A DNA stretch of 64,000 nt from Brasenia schreberi (lineage: Eukaryota; Streptophyta; Magnoliopsida; Nymphaeales; Cabombaceae), in assembly GCA_036023115.1 (NCBI GenBank), contig JAYKKT010000040.1, positions 5,553,001-5,617,000 on the forward strand, written 5' to 3'. The notes beneath the pieces were generated by a model that ran no database searches, had not been told where the DNA came from, and saw only the letters and a program-made list of their open reading frames with translations. Each line of letters starts with the position of its first letter. Within the stretch, counting starts at the first letter, position 1. The translations under genes were made by a program, and so were the position numbers. Shown here one piece after another: positions 49,586 through 61,424 of this stretch.

Positions 49586-52500
49586 ATGACAACTGCTGCT
49601 AGACCCACCTGGGCACCAGCAAAAGGTGGTAATGAGCAGGGTGGAACTCGAATTTTTGGTCCATCCCAGAAGTATTCATCAAGGGATCTTGCCTCTCATA
49701 CAACTTTAAAACCCAGGTTTACTTCTAACTTATTAGTGTTTTTCTTTTTGTGCAAGTGAAAATTGTCTAGATAAAACCATTAAATACCTTCTTGATCTTT
49801 TTAAGAATCTTAATTTGAATGGATCACTTTATTGAATATGATCTTACTTACCTTTCTCGAGAGAAAAAAATCTAGGCTAGTGATGAAAATTTAATTGTGT
49901 TAACAGTATATATCAACCAAAAAATGGATCATGAACGAAGTGCTGTCCTTATTAGGGACATAGTCATGCTCTATTTAATGTTATTATGGTGCTATATGGC
50001 AACGGGTAATAAGAAGTGTCCCCTGGAGTGTTGTTTGTACCGTATCGAATCGTGTATCGTTTTGCTCCACTATACGAGTGTATCATATCATAATTTAAAG
50101 AAAATAGTTTAAAAATTACCAAAAATAGAGAAAAATTAGAAAAAAACATAAAAAATCAAGACAATTCTAAACAATTCCTATAATTCAAAAGTTGAGTAAA
50201 CATTCATTATTCAACATTCAATTTCAATGTATAAGCATTTAAGCAATACATCTTTATATTTAAACAAGTAGCAAAATTACAACTTTCATAATTTGAAAAA
50301 AAGAATTACCTACTTGAGTTTAACTTTCCTATAATTTGAAAAATTACAACTAAATAATCTTTATCTTCTTCTCCTCCTTGTTCGAGATTTTTGCCACCTT
50401 CGGTAGCAAAATCAATATCATCATCCCCTTGTTGATATTGATGCGCTCCTTTCAAATTAATCCTTCCATAATCCACTCTTCTAATATATCAAAATTATCA
50501 AGGCTTATTGGATCAAATTGGTTCTCATACCTACTTGAGTTTAACTTTCTTCATTGCCTGCAGCCCTGCACGAATGATAAGTAAATAAAAATCAAAACTA
50601 ACAAATTCAAGAAGAAAAACTTAATAAATTTAAACATTGAATTGAATACTTAATTACTAAGTAATCCTTAATTACCTATATCGAAGCTCCATGTTGTAAT
50701 GGATGAAATCTAGGCCATTGAGCCGCTTATATTCCAACTTGTTGTGCTTTTTTGTGTGGATATGTTCAAAGACACTCCAATTTCTTTCACGACCAGTTAC
50801 ACTACAGGTTTAACTTAGAACCCTTATTGCAAAATCTTTCAAGTTTGGGTAATCACTTCCAAACCTGGTCTACCAAACATCTAACAAAAAAAGATAAATA
50901 TAAAGATCTATTTCACTATAAATATAAGATTTAAGAAACTTAAATATTAAGATAAATGGTTTACCTGAGCACATATTAGTACAATTGCAAATGGCTACAT
51001 GCAAGCCCATCAAGTGAAGAACATTATAGTAGATCTCTAGATCTACACTATTCTCATCAAGGACCAATATTAGTACAATTGTGAATGACTACATGCAAGC
51101 CCATAAGTGAAGAGCATTATCGTTAATCTCTATTTCTCGATGTAACAATCAATGATATCTCTATTAACCTAACTGTCCCTTTTAAAAGTTGTTGAATACA
51201 AGCTACGCCATGAATAGGTTGATGTAATTGTTTGTTCCTTCTATTATTAATAATCGTCCACATAAGTATAATCACTCTTTCTTCCATTAAAATTGTTTGT
51301 GGTAGCTTCTTTAGCCCTATTGTATACATAATGAGGTTATTAGAAATAAATTATGTGTAGCACCAATAGAGCATAAAATGAGAGAACATCGTTTAAGGTG
51401 GTTTGGACATATAAAAAGAAGATCAAAAGAAGAACATGTAAGAAGGTATAAAAAACTAGCTTTTAAGTATTAAAAGAGGTAGAGGACGACCACAAAAGTG
51501 TTGGAAAGAAACAATAAAGAATGATCTAGCTTATTGTGAGTTAACTGCTAATATGGCACATGACAGGGCTCTGTGGAAACAAAGAATCGATGTAGCCAAA
51601 CCCTGTCTAGTATGGGAAAAGGCTTAGTTGTTGTTGTTGTTTTTTTAGCCCTATTCATGGTTATCATAAAGATAACCTCATAGATGACTTCTCCTCATTG
51701 TTAATCAATTTGAAAACTTTAACCAAAGGGCGTGAGATTCTTAATAATCTAATATAGTTGTTTTAAAATATACTCTCGAAGATTGTATCTGAAATCTCAT
51801 TCAATTTTCTATTTCTCATATTTTGAAGTAACTCTACAAACTACTGCTGCTCATATGATGTAAACATTCTATTTAAGGCTTGCTTTTGTTTAACAATGTT
51901 TTGTGATAAGAAATTACTTACAAATTGAGTAGTGGTTGTACGAAAGAGCTCTACACCATTTGTATATCCTCTTATTATGTATAATACAAATGCATGATTA
52001 TAAATAAATTTAATGATATTTTGATAGCACTCAATTGCTGCCTTTATCTCATCCATCTCTCCAATATCCTAAAGAATGAGATATAGATAATAGTTTACAC
52101 ACGATGTCTAATGAAAAGTCCCATAACTGTCAGCTAACTCCTTTGCAATTGCTTTATAGTTAGCTGCATTATTTGTAATTAATTGGACTATATTTTCACA
52201 CCTAACCTCCTATATCACCTTATTAAATTCTTGCCTTAGGGCGCTCTTTTGACATGCCTAGTGATATAAAAAACAAGTCTTTTTGAACAATAGACAAGGA
52301 AGTTTAATAAAGTCCTTTCTCGTCTATTTGTCCATCCACCTGTCATGATAGTGCATCCAATATTCTTCCATGATTCCCTCAAAGTTGAGCAATACTCTTG
52401 GATTTCAAAGATGGTCTTATCTAATAGTTTCCCTCTTAATTATTATCTTGAACCAATGTTAGCAATGACACTTGCCATTGCTTCAAAATGAAAGGAATTT

Positions 52501-55500
52501 GTTGCATTAAATGAAAGGAATTTGTTGCATTAAATGAAATGCATGTATCATAAAACCATCTCTCATTGCAAGGTATGTCTGCTCATGCAATTGCTCTAAA
52601 AACCATACCAACACGAATTTGAGGTTGGGCACTAAGTGTAGTACTAGAAGTAAAAAATGACTATATGCTAGAAGAAGATCTTCCTCTAGTCCTTCCTCTT
52701 CTACCACTTGCAATGTCTTCAACAACCCTCTTTCTCCTGATTGGTGGTTGAGAACTACTACTACCAACCTTTGTCCTAACATCATAAGAGATGCTATCAT
52801 CGCCACCACCATCACCAAGTCCAATATCCTCTTCTTCAAATATCTCTGCATCTTTTTTTTCTTGCCTCTTTTCAACTATACTCTTAATCATCTATAGATA
52901 TTGTCATTTAATGACTTTTGGCACTCTTTACTCGTGTAAGGAGCAACCTCTTTTAACCTCTTTTCTAATCCGTGTTAGGTGATATTTCAATTAAGAAATC
53001 CCACCACTCATCACCTTATCACAAAATTACATTTGATTTTCAATTTGTTTCCTTCAATTGAAATACCCCATTGCCATGTTGGATTATCAGACCTTATCGA
53101 GACTGCATAGCACTAGCACCCCTTCTTGCCATCTTAATTTACCACTTAAATCTTAATGAACCTGAAAATAAAAACATTTCATAAATATACAATCTTCACT
53201 TCATAAACCACCGAAACACTCAAAGAGAGTGTCTCCCACTTCATAGATTGCCACAAATAAAACAAAAAGATATTCACTCACTTCATATATTGTCATTAAA
53301 AAAGAAAAAAAAATAACACAATACAATACAAAATACACAAAAAGAAAGGATAAAACCCTATACCACAACTATTGGATTGCCCTTGTTATCGCCGCCATAG
53401 TGATGTGTTGTTGGAACGGAAACCGAGGAGATGCATCTCCCAAGTGGGAAGTTGCTGTGGAGAGGTTGGAGCTTGGAGCACTCTCAAACACAAGCCAAAT
53501 CCCGCAGAAACGCACAATTCTGTTCGGGTGAGGGGAGGGTTTAAAAAAAATAGGGCGTGTACGATACGGCCTGTCTGATACATTATCATTCACGATATAG
53601 GTCCATGTATTGAATCGTCACGATACGATACCAATAACATTGGTCCCATGAACACTATGTTGTCCTATGTGTTCATATTAGTGCCAAATATTGTGTTGCT
53701 ATTACATGAACATACACACACACAAAGAGCCTCTCAACATATGAAACTCTGTTACATCTAGCATTGTTTTTTACTGTACTGGAGGGATGTAAAAATTGTC
53801 AAAATTTTCTACATATTGTGGCTTATCTGGTCAGTTCTGAGCTGGCAATACAGCATAAATGCTTAATCATAAAAATTTGCCTTGTCTGACTTATCATTCA
53901 CTTCCTTAACCTATCTCTAAGAGTTTTGTTATTTCCATACTGGAAATTTAACAACTGGAATGATTGGAGTAGCACCTTTTCTTTAAATGATTGTATTACC
54001 TTGAAATTTGTATAGAAAAGAGGGACAAGGCACTCAAAGCGAGATACAAAAGAGGAACCTTAGGGAGGAGTTAGTGGAGAGTGAGAGGAGACATTCTGCA
54101 TCAAAGGACAAGGGATTTTCTGGTAAGTAACTTGATTCACCAGTGGACTGATTAGTTATATGCAACAGACAAGTAAACAGAAAGCCACATACAACTTTAC
54201 AGACTCCCTGAGCATTAACTCTTCACATGTTTTTTTTTCTTTGACAATGTTTTTATGGGCCCTTTAATGGGCATCACAACATTCACTTTTGCTTAATGTG
54301 TTTTTCAGAGGATAGAGACAGAAGGAAGGGAGCAAGTTCTGGTCACCTGCTGGAAGGTGAGCCCTCTGTAGCAACTCGTTTGCTTTTCGCTTGATTGTTG
54401 GATCCAACGTTCCAAACTAACTGTCATGCTTGAGCAGGTCCAAAAAGAGATGCTGAAGATAGGCTTGTTCCACGCAATGTAGATGCTGATGACTCGGATG
54501 TAGATGCAAAAAGTGACAATGAGAGGTATTGATTGCATGCATGTGGTTAACATATTCATGTAAATTATCTAGCGTTATTTTTGGCATATGGGAGCTTATC
54601 CTTACGTACTAAAAGAAGAAACCCTTTATGACTTTATTAATGATTAAATCATTGAAGTACTGAATAAATTTTGGTAACTCTCTCATCTACTTATCCTGAA
54701 TATAGCCTAAACCTTTTCTTTTTTGCTAACTTGAGGATGTGGTTGAATGTTTTGTCTGTTCATTCAATTATAGCTTTCCTAAATGTTATTTGCTGCATTT
54801 TTATTTAGATATCAACAATGGTGCCAGACATTATTCTGACTGTCAGGACTGTTAAACTCATCAAATTGAAATAGGATTCAGTTATTAGAATCAGAAACAT
54901 ATGCGAGTAAGAAGTGGAGATTGTAAATGTGTCTACATTTCATTTTTTTCTCGTTGGATAGGTTACACCTTGATGTGGTAGTAAGTAGGGCTATTGAGTT
55001 GAGCAAACCAAGTTGGCTTTATGAGATCCAATTATTAGATGATGCCACTAGATTCAAGGCCTACGTGCTAGATTGGAAATTCATATAGAATTTAATTTTA
55101 AATTGGTATTAGAAACTTAAAAGAATATTCTAGACCAAGCTATTGCATATCAAAGCTTGGACCTGGATGGTGCATTGTATGTTTGTATTTTGAGGTTATC
55201 TGATACCAGCACCTCAGATTGGATATAGTATAGGTCGGAATAGTCATGTTCTGCCAAAGTGCCACCTATTTTTTCCTGACTTTATTACCAGATCCAGGTT
55301 TGTTTACTAATGGCTAGAGAGTCACGGTTCATGGTGTTTATTCTAATGTGGAGCTCTATTTTGACTGCCATGTCATATTATTGAGTAGACGGTGCTCTTT
55401 TGTTTATTTGTAGTGATGATGATGACGATGACGAAGATGACACTGAAGCCCTTCTAGCTGAACTTGAAAGAATTAAGAAGGAAAGAGCTGAGGAAAAGCT

Positions 55501-57260
55501 GAGGAAGGTTTGTTTTTTATATTGACTCGTCTGGACTTCATTGATGATGTGGCCTTGCTTGCATATGTTTTAAGTGTGGCAGACCTGCTTATGTCTTCTT
55601 TTAATAGCTGATACAAACCTTTTCCGTGAATTAATAACTTTACATGTATATGGTGCAGTGTTGTCTGACGCGTATCGCTGGGCCCCACGATACGGGCGTA
55701 TCGTATCATACTTTAATATTAAAATAATACAAAAATTATTTAAAAAATCAAGAAAATTAGTAAAAGTTCGAAAAAAAATCTGAAAAAATCTGAAAAAATC
55801 TGATAATTGTTTTAAATTCATATAATGCAAAGTTTAGCACAGATTGAACATTCAACATTGAACAATTGCATCCAAAATTACATATTTTGAAGCAAAAAAA
55901 TGAAATACATTTACTATTTTACATTTTACATATTGTAAATTTGTATGAGGATCATTAACTAAATAATCTTCATCTTCTACTTGATAAAGATTCAAAGTTT
56001 CTCATCACCTTCTGCTTTAAAATGAAAATCTTCATCTCCTTCGTGATGTTCTTGCACTTCAAATTAATTCATGCAATGTCTTCTTCGGTTAGGAGTGCAT
56101 TTTCTTTGTTATCTTCCATAATCTTGAGCTTCATTTCTCACTTCACAGACTGAGTTAAGCCTCACACACGTTAATCATGTTCAACTCAATGGAAGTCACG
56201 TAAGGTGAACCCTAAAATAGTGAAGTTGTGAAATGCCCACTCAATGAACCGAGACAACCAAATGTTTTTAATTGTTTGCGATCTCATAAAATTAGAAATT
56301 GCTAGTAGAAATATACCTAAAAGTTGGCAACAGAAAGAGAAATGATTTTGTCACAATTTGTATTTGTTTATAAATTATTCTTATTCAATAAATAAAATTA
56401 TAAACCCAAATTACAAGCATAGGGAAGTGAAGAGAGGCCAGAAACCTGCAAAAAAATTTTGAAAAAAATTTAAAAAAAAAATAATTTTTTTTTTAATTTT
56501 TTTTTGGGCGTATCGCCCGTATCGTATCGTGGTATCGTATCATGGCTTCCCATGATACGTATCACACCGTATCGATACGGATAACATTGATATGGTGTCT
56601 TCGTGCATAACGCTGGGTATTGGATTTTTTTTTGAACAAATTTTGTGAAGTCTTGGGTGGAATCTCTTCTCCTCTAAAGAGAACAAGAAATAAGTTGAAT
56701 TGTCTACTTATAAAAGTCGAATAAACAATTAGAAGAAGCGTTTGAGCATTGAAACAAATGAAATGAAGAAATCTTCATTGTTTTAAAGAAATGTTGTTTA
56801 ACTTTAGTACCTTGTTCATGTCTCTGAAATTGGCATTTGATATATGCAACTACATTTGGTTCATTAGATGTATTTGTTTAAGGTGGAGGAAGTATCCATG
56901 CCTACTTATTAATATGACATAATGCCACATATGTGTAATTGAGGAACTATCTGAAGAAACAAAGTTGTAATGTTATTTTGCTTCTGCATTTTGTTGTTTT
57001 AATTTCTGACGAGGCCTCTCCTTCTCGACTTTCTGAAAGTATGTGTACCAAGTATGTCAAATAAGGAGTCCTTGCGTCTAAAATTGGATCTAATGTGCGT
57101 GGACCCAAGATTGACTCAAACCTAGTGCAGCAGAGCCAAAGGGTGCATCCGTGCATGTAAACGTTTTCTGTTCTATTGAATTTTGAACATGTCATTAGAT
57201 TTTGTCTTCTTCTAGATTATTTGTGCACACACAGAGACACATGCACATTTCGCTAAGTAG

Positions 57261-57291
<31 letters not shown>

Positions 57292-59752
57292 CTAAGCCTT
57301 TTCCCATACTAGACTGGGTCAGCTACATGGATTCTTTGTTTCCACACATCCCTATCGTGTGCCATGTTAGCAGTTAACTCCCAATAAGCTAGATCATTCT
57401 TTATTGTTTCTTTCCAACACTTTTGTGGTCGTCCTCTACCTCTTTTAATACTTTCCAAATTTAGTTTTTCTAACCTTCTTACAGGTTCTTCTTTTGATCT
57501 TCTTTCTATATGTCCAAACCATCTTAAACGATGTTCTCTCATTTTATCCTCTATTGGTGCCACTCCTAATTTGTTTCTAATAACCTCATTATGTATACGG
57601 TCTTTTCTTGTATGACCACTCATCCATCTCAACATCTTCATTTCTGTCGGATACATCTTTTGTACATGTTGATGATTAACTGCCCAACACTTATAACCAT
57701 AAAACATGGCAGTCTTAATTATTGCTCTATAATATTTACCTTTTAATTTTAATGGTATCTTCTTATCACAAAGAATACCTTATGCTCCTCTCCATTTTAA
57801 CCGACCAGCATTAATTCTATGTGTAACATCTCCATCAATTCTTCCATCACTCTTAAAAATTGACCCTAGGTATTTAAAACTTTCCTTTTGGGGAATGCAA
57901 TGTGTGTCAATTTTAATTTCTATGTCCTCTGAAGTAACCAAATGATCAAACTTACATTCCATATATTCTGTCTTTGTTCTACTAAGTCGGAGGCCTTTGC
58001 TTTCTAATGTTTCTCTCCATAGTTTTAATTTTCTATTAACTTTTTCCTTAGACTCTTCCACTAATACAATGTCATCTGCAAATAACATACACCAAGGTAC
58101 TTCATCTTGAATATGTTTTGTTAACTCATCGATCACCATTATAAATAAGTATGGACTTAAAGTTGATCCTTGATGTAACCCAATATTAACTTCAAAGAAG
58201 TCTGTCGTTCCTTCATGAGTCCTCACACATGTTTTTGCACCATCATACATGTCTCTTATAAGGTTAATATATGTCAATGGGATACCTTTTTTTTCCAAAG
58301 TTCTCCAAAGAACCTCCCTCGGTACCTTATCATAAGCTTTTTCTAGATCAATAAATATCATGTGAAGGTCTTTCTTTTTTGCTCTAAAATGTTCCTCATA
58401 ATTTTTTTAATCCATGTTATAAAAATCCGACGAATTTTTATGCTGACGGTCGGAAGCTTAACACAACCCTCCTCCTTTATCCGGGCTTGGGACCGGCAAT
58501 GCAAGGGTGATCTCTTACATGGACGGAGTTACATTTCGCTAAGTAGAGCTGAAATAAAAGTGCACACACAGACACAAACCCAGTTATTCATGTCTTTGCT
58601 ACAAAGAGAGAAAGGGACCTTTTGCCCTCACAGAGTCGCTGACAGGAGAACCTGAAATAAGTGTGTGACATATTAGTCCAAACCTGAAATATGAAGTTTC
58701 TTTACCTTTTCTGAGCATAAAAGTCTTGAGAAATGTCAAAAAGAAAGCACGGTCATTTGGTGCTAAACATGTTGACATAAAGGATGTATGATGAGAATAA
58801 AGTTTATGTTGTGGGGTTGGCAGGGGAAAAAAGACCTGAAGATTATGTTGACATAAAGGATGTGAGCATGCTGTGAGAGGAATGGTTTGAAGATTACGAG
58901 TGTAATGAAAGTTTATGCGTAGAAAATTGTACGGAAGGTCGGGATCATCTGAGAGAGAGAGAGGGTTTCTCTTGTCAAAATGCCTTGATGGATGTGACTG
59001 ATATTAGTTATCTGGGTTTTAAGCTAGTAAGCACAATTGTATTGTGCACATTCTTCCTTGCATGCCATCAAGTGAACCTGGTTTTCACTTTTCCGGAGAA
59101 CATTGTGTTTCAGTAACTTGATTTATCTTGCTTCCATGTTTTCTAAATCATTTATGGTGCAGGACCAACAAATGCGGGAAGAGGAGCTGAAGGTGAAAGA
59201 AGCTGAGTTGGTTCGTGGCAACCCTTTACTTAATCCCACTTCTTTCAATGTGAAGCGGAGGTTTGTGACGAATCCCAGCGTTTGCCAATTCTTTGAATTA
59301 ACTGATTACCTTCTTTAATAGACATACCAACCTAATGCGCATTCAGTAGGCACTTGACTGTTAGGGCCTGTTTGATATGTTGAATGCATGCTTCCAACTA
59401 GATGCTAGTGGATCAAGAATCGGGGTTCTAGGTCATCCCTATCTTATGGATAGACGGGGACGCCCGATTTATAGCTATTAGACATCTGCCTTTGGTGTAC
59501 TATGTCGGAGATGCAATGCCAGAGCCCGTCTACAATCCGCAGTGACCTCCACTGCCTTCCCAACCTATCAAAGCACATCTTAAGGAGTGGTTAACGGTGC
59601 TGACTTTTATTGCTTCTGTTCTGGATAGGTGGGACGATGATGTTGTGTTTAAGAATCAGACTCGAGGCGAAACCAAGACACCAAAGCGATTCATTAACGA
59701 CACAATCAGGAATGACTTTCACAGGAAGTTCCTGCAGAAGTATATGAAGTAA
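49586..59752 (+). CDS. CWC15: Spliceosome-associated protein CWC15
   Basis: Seven exons, 49586-49716, 54016-54122, 54309-54356, 54438-54525, 55414-55507, 59163-59260 and 59629-59752, join on GT-AG sites into 229 codons plus stop. The Cwf15/Cwc15 family is part of the Prp19-associated complex of the active spliceosome and acts in the nucleus. The highly conserved start ([15 protein letters not shown]), the middle ([17 protein letters not shown]), an aspartate/glutamate run at about 126-135, a charged coiled-coil stretch at about 136-175, and the conserved end ([31 protein letters not shown]) are all present, as is the usual length. Intron 1 (4.3 kb) holds an autonomous-type hAT relic, and intron 5 (3.7 kb) a short hAT and an RTE derivative. 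No exon is damaged. Confidence 0.96.
50026..53642 (-). mobile_element. hAT element, TATCG-rich family, with decayed DUF659 transposase
   Basis: The ends are gagtgttgtttgtaccgtat and, on the other strand, caatgttattggtatcgtat. The flanks gtcccctg (50018-50025) and gtcccatg (53643-53650) match at 7 of 8 positions. On the minus strand a transposase-like protein is recognisable through stops and shifts: a BED zinc-finger start near 53040-53125 ([25 protein letters not shown]), an Arg/Ser/Glu-rich linker at 52661-52891, a DUF659-type region near 52100-52450 ([14 protein letters not shown]) and a segment near 51841-52056 ([26 protein letters not shown]). A 320-bp RTE fragment is inserted at 51322. 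It lies in CWC15 intron 1, transposase antisense to the gene. Confidence 0.9.
51322..51642 (+). mobile_element. RTE-clade LINE, 5'-truncated copy inside the hAT element
   Basis: It reads NEVIRNKL, then [32 protein letters not shown] and ELTANMAHD with one frameshift near 51455, and ends in (TTG)n. The target duplication is about 13 bp, tttagccctatt near 51310-51321 and again near 51643-51655. It post-dates the hAT insertion. Confidence 0.87.
55656..56589. mobile_element. Non-autonomous hAT element, TATCG-rich family, copy 3
   Basis: The ends are cagtgttgtc and the reverse complement of gataacattg, flanked by identical 8-mers atatggtg (55648-55655 and 56590-56597). The outer 60-90 bp are dense in cgtatcg, gatacg and tatcgtatc motifs. 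It is 934 bp long with no transposase frame and lies in CWC15 intron 5. The shared ends and motifs put it in one family with the copies at 5879 and 50026. Confidence 0.9.
57262..58530 (-). mobile_element. RTE-clade LINE, internally deleted copy with intact ends
   Basis: Both ends match the full-length copy: (CAA)n/(TTG)n at the 3' side and the gtcccaagcccg-type 5' leader at 58380-58530. A perfect 17-bp duplication (acatttcgctaagtaga at 57245-57261 and 58531-58547) flanks it. About 2 kb covering the endonuclease and the first part of RT is missing, with the junction near 58390 between gctctaaaatgtt and ctcataattt. The remaining frame (58361-57780 and 57707-57309) keeps [14 protein letters not shown] and FADDI, and has the WRGA*GIL stop. 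It is in CWC15 intron 5, antisense to the gene. Confidence 0.93.
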
Positions 59753-61424
59753 CAACCATCACATGAGCTCTACCCTGCTTGATGCATGTGGATCTTTGAT
59801 CAGCTTTCTTATGTATGTATGCACTGGAGATCTCCGATTGTGTATCGTTGTGGAATATGTTTAGAGGTGGATTATGCTGTATTTGAAATGCATGTGGTAT
59901 GGATTGCAATTAGTAGTACAGTCTGTAACTTGTTTTCCTTTAATTTTCTGTCTCCTTCCTGATCGTAGCACAAAATTCTTCTTCTCATTGAGTCTAAAGT
60001 CTGAGAAAAGAAGACAAAGGGCAGCCATCAAATCTTGAACTTTAGCAGGATGGATTTTATCAATTATGGGTACATGTCGCTGTTTGGGTCTGCAGGATCT
60101 CTTGTATGCCCCATTAGGGTTCTTGAGTCGCCAACCTGAGATGATGTTATGGATTATCCAATATCACCTCCACTTTCGATGCGATGAATGGAATCACCGA
60201 TCCTTGAGTGTTTTATCCTGCAATTGATTTGCTTCGATCTGGTATGGAGCTTGTGGGATCTCCATCACTCGCACGATTTGAGACAACAAAGAACCCAGAA
60301 TGAAAAAAAAAGTCAAAAAGTCCATGGCCACTTGAAGTGGCAAGAAAGTAGTGCAAAAGTTGACCTGCTTTGACACGAAACGATCCCAAATGTTGGTGTC
60401 TACCCAAAGTAACAAAAGAGTTGATAATGTTTAGCCCTGTTTTCAACGTGAGGAGGAAACGGCATGACTGCCAATCTGGCTCGAGCATGAAATTCCCACC
60501 GGCTGCAACAGGTTATATATGGTTCATGGTGGTTATTTAGTTCTGGATCCGTGGAACTGATTGTAGTTTCATATTTTTCTCATTTTTGTGTATGAATATT
60601 CCGAAAATGAGCTGAACCCGACACGAGCCTCTTGATCCATTTTACCAACGGTGGATAGGTTTAACCGGTTCGAGGTAAATCGGGACCACTGGCTTTGGAC
60701 CTGCGGTTGTGCTTCCACAAAACCTAGAATCCAAACTGAACTGGCTGCCCTCCTTGTTATGATGGGGTTCTGGTTCTGTTGGTCCCAGATTTGACTTGGT
60801 TTGGCTCCATGCTGATTGTGGTTCTGATTTCATTTGATATTTTTTTGAAATGGAAACAAAAGAAGACTTAGAAACTACTGGACCGTTAGTTTTGGTTTCG
60901 GTTTGATTTTCTAATAGGTGAACTCGAACAAAATATGGGACTCTAGTTGCCATTAGGTTCTAGTTTCAAGGGCAATTAAGGTCCAGTCCAGCCTACTGAA
61001 GCAGGTCCAAACCTGCCACTTCAACACGTATGATTTGTGGAGTAATAAATTATTTGATCCCAAGACGAGAATGAGATCGAGAATACCCGATTAGATAAGT
61101 TTGGGTTTTGGCATTGGGATAAGGTCCTGACCTGATATCCGACATATTCATAGGTACTTTTATATATGTACACATACATGTGCCCCGTTCATAAGAAAAC
61201 CCGAACCCATACCCATCCTGTTGAGATTCGGATCGGCAACAGGTGGAAGTATACCCGTTCCCGCCCCGCCCTATTGCCATCCCTAATTCGAACGAGATCC
61301 ACACATGCTGCATGGGGAGGGTGTTTGAGTAATTCTAAAAGTTCTATCCAATTTCCATTTCAGGGGGGAGAGAAGCAGCAACGAGGGATACAAAGGCAGT
61401 GAGAGACGCTCAATCAAGGCGTCT
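59753..61424. other. Intergenic region between CWC15 and RPL5
   Basis: It holds the CWC15 3' UTR, then unassigned sequence, a GGTTC-rich degenerate repeat at about 60610-60990, and a patch ending ccgccccgccctattgccatccct (61255-61288, shown by its end attgccatccct) like the right end of the MITE at 2401. The last 60 bp are the RPL5 5' leader. No gene is visible. Confidence 0.5.
60610..60990. repeat. GGTTC-rich degenerate dispersed repeat
   Basis: Short blocks such as taaccggttcgagg, gggttctggttctgttgg and ggttctagtttcaagg suggest the same dispersed family seen at 28255, 31935 and 37065. Confidence 0.45.
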
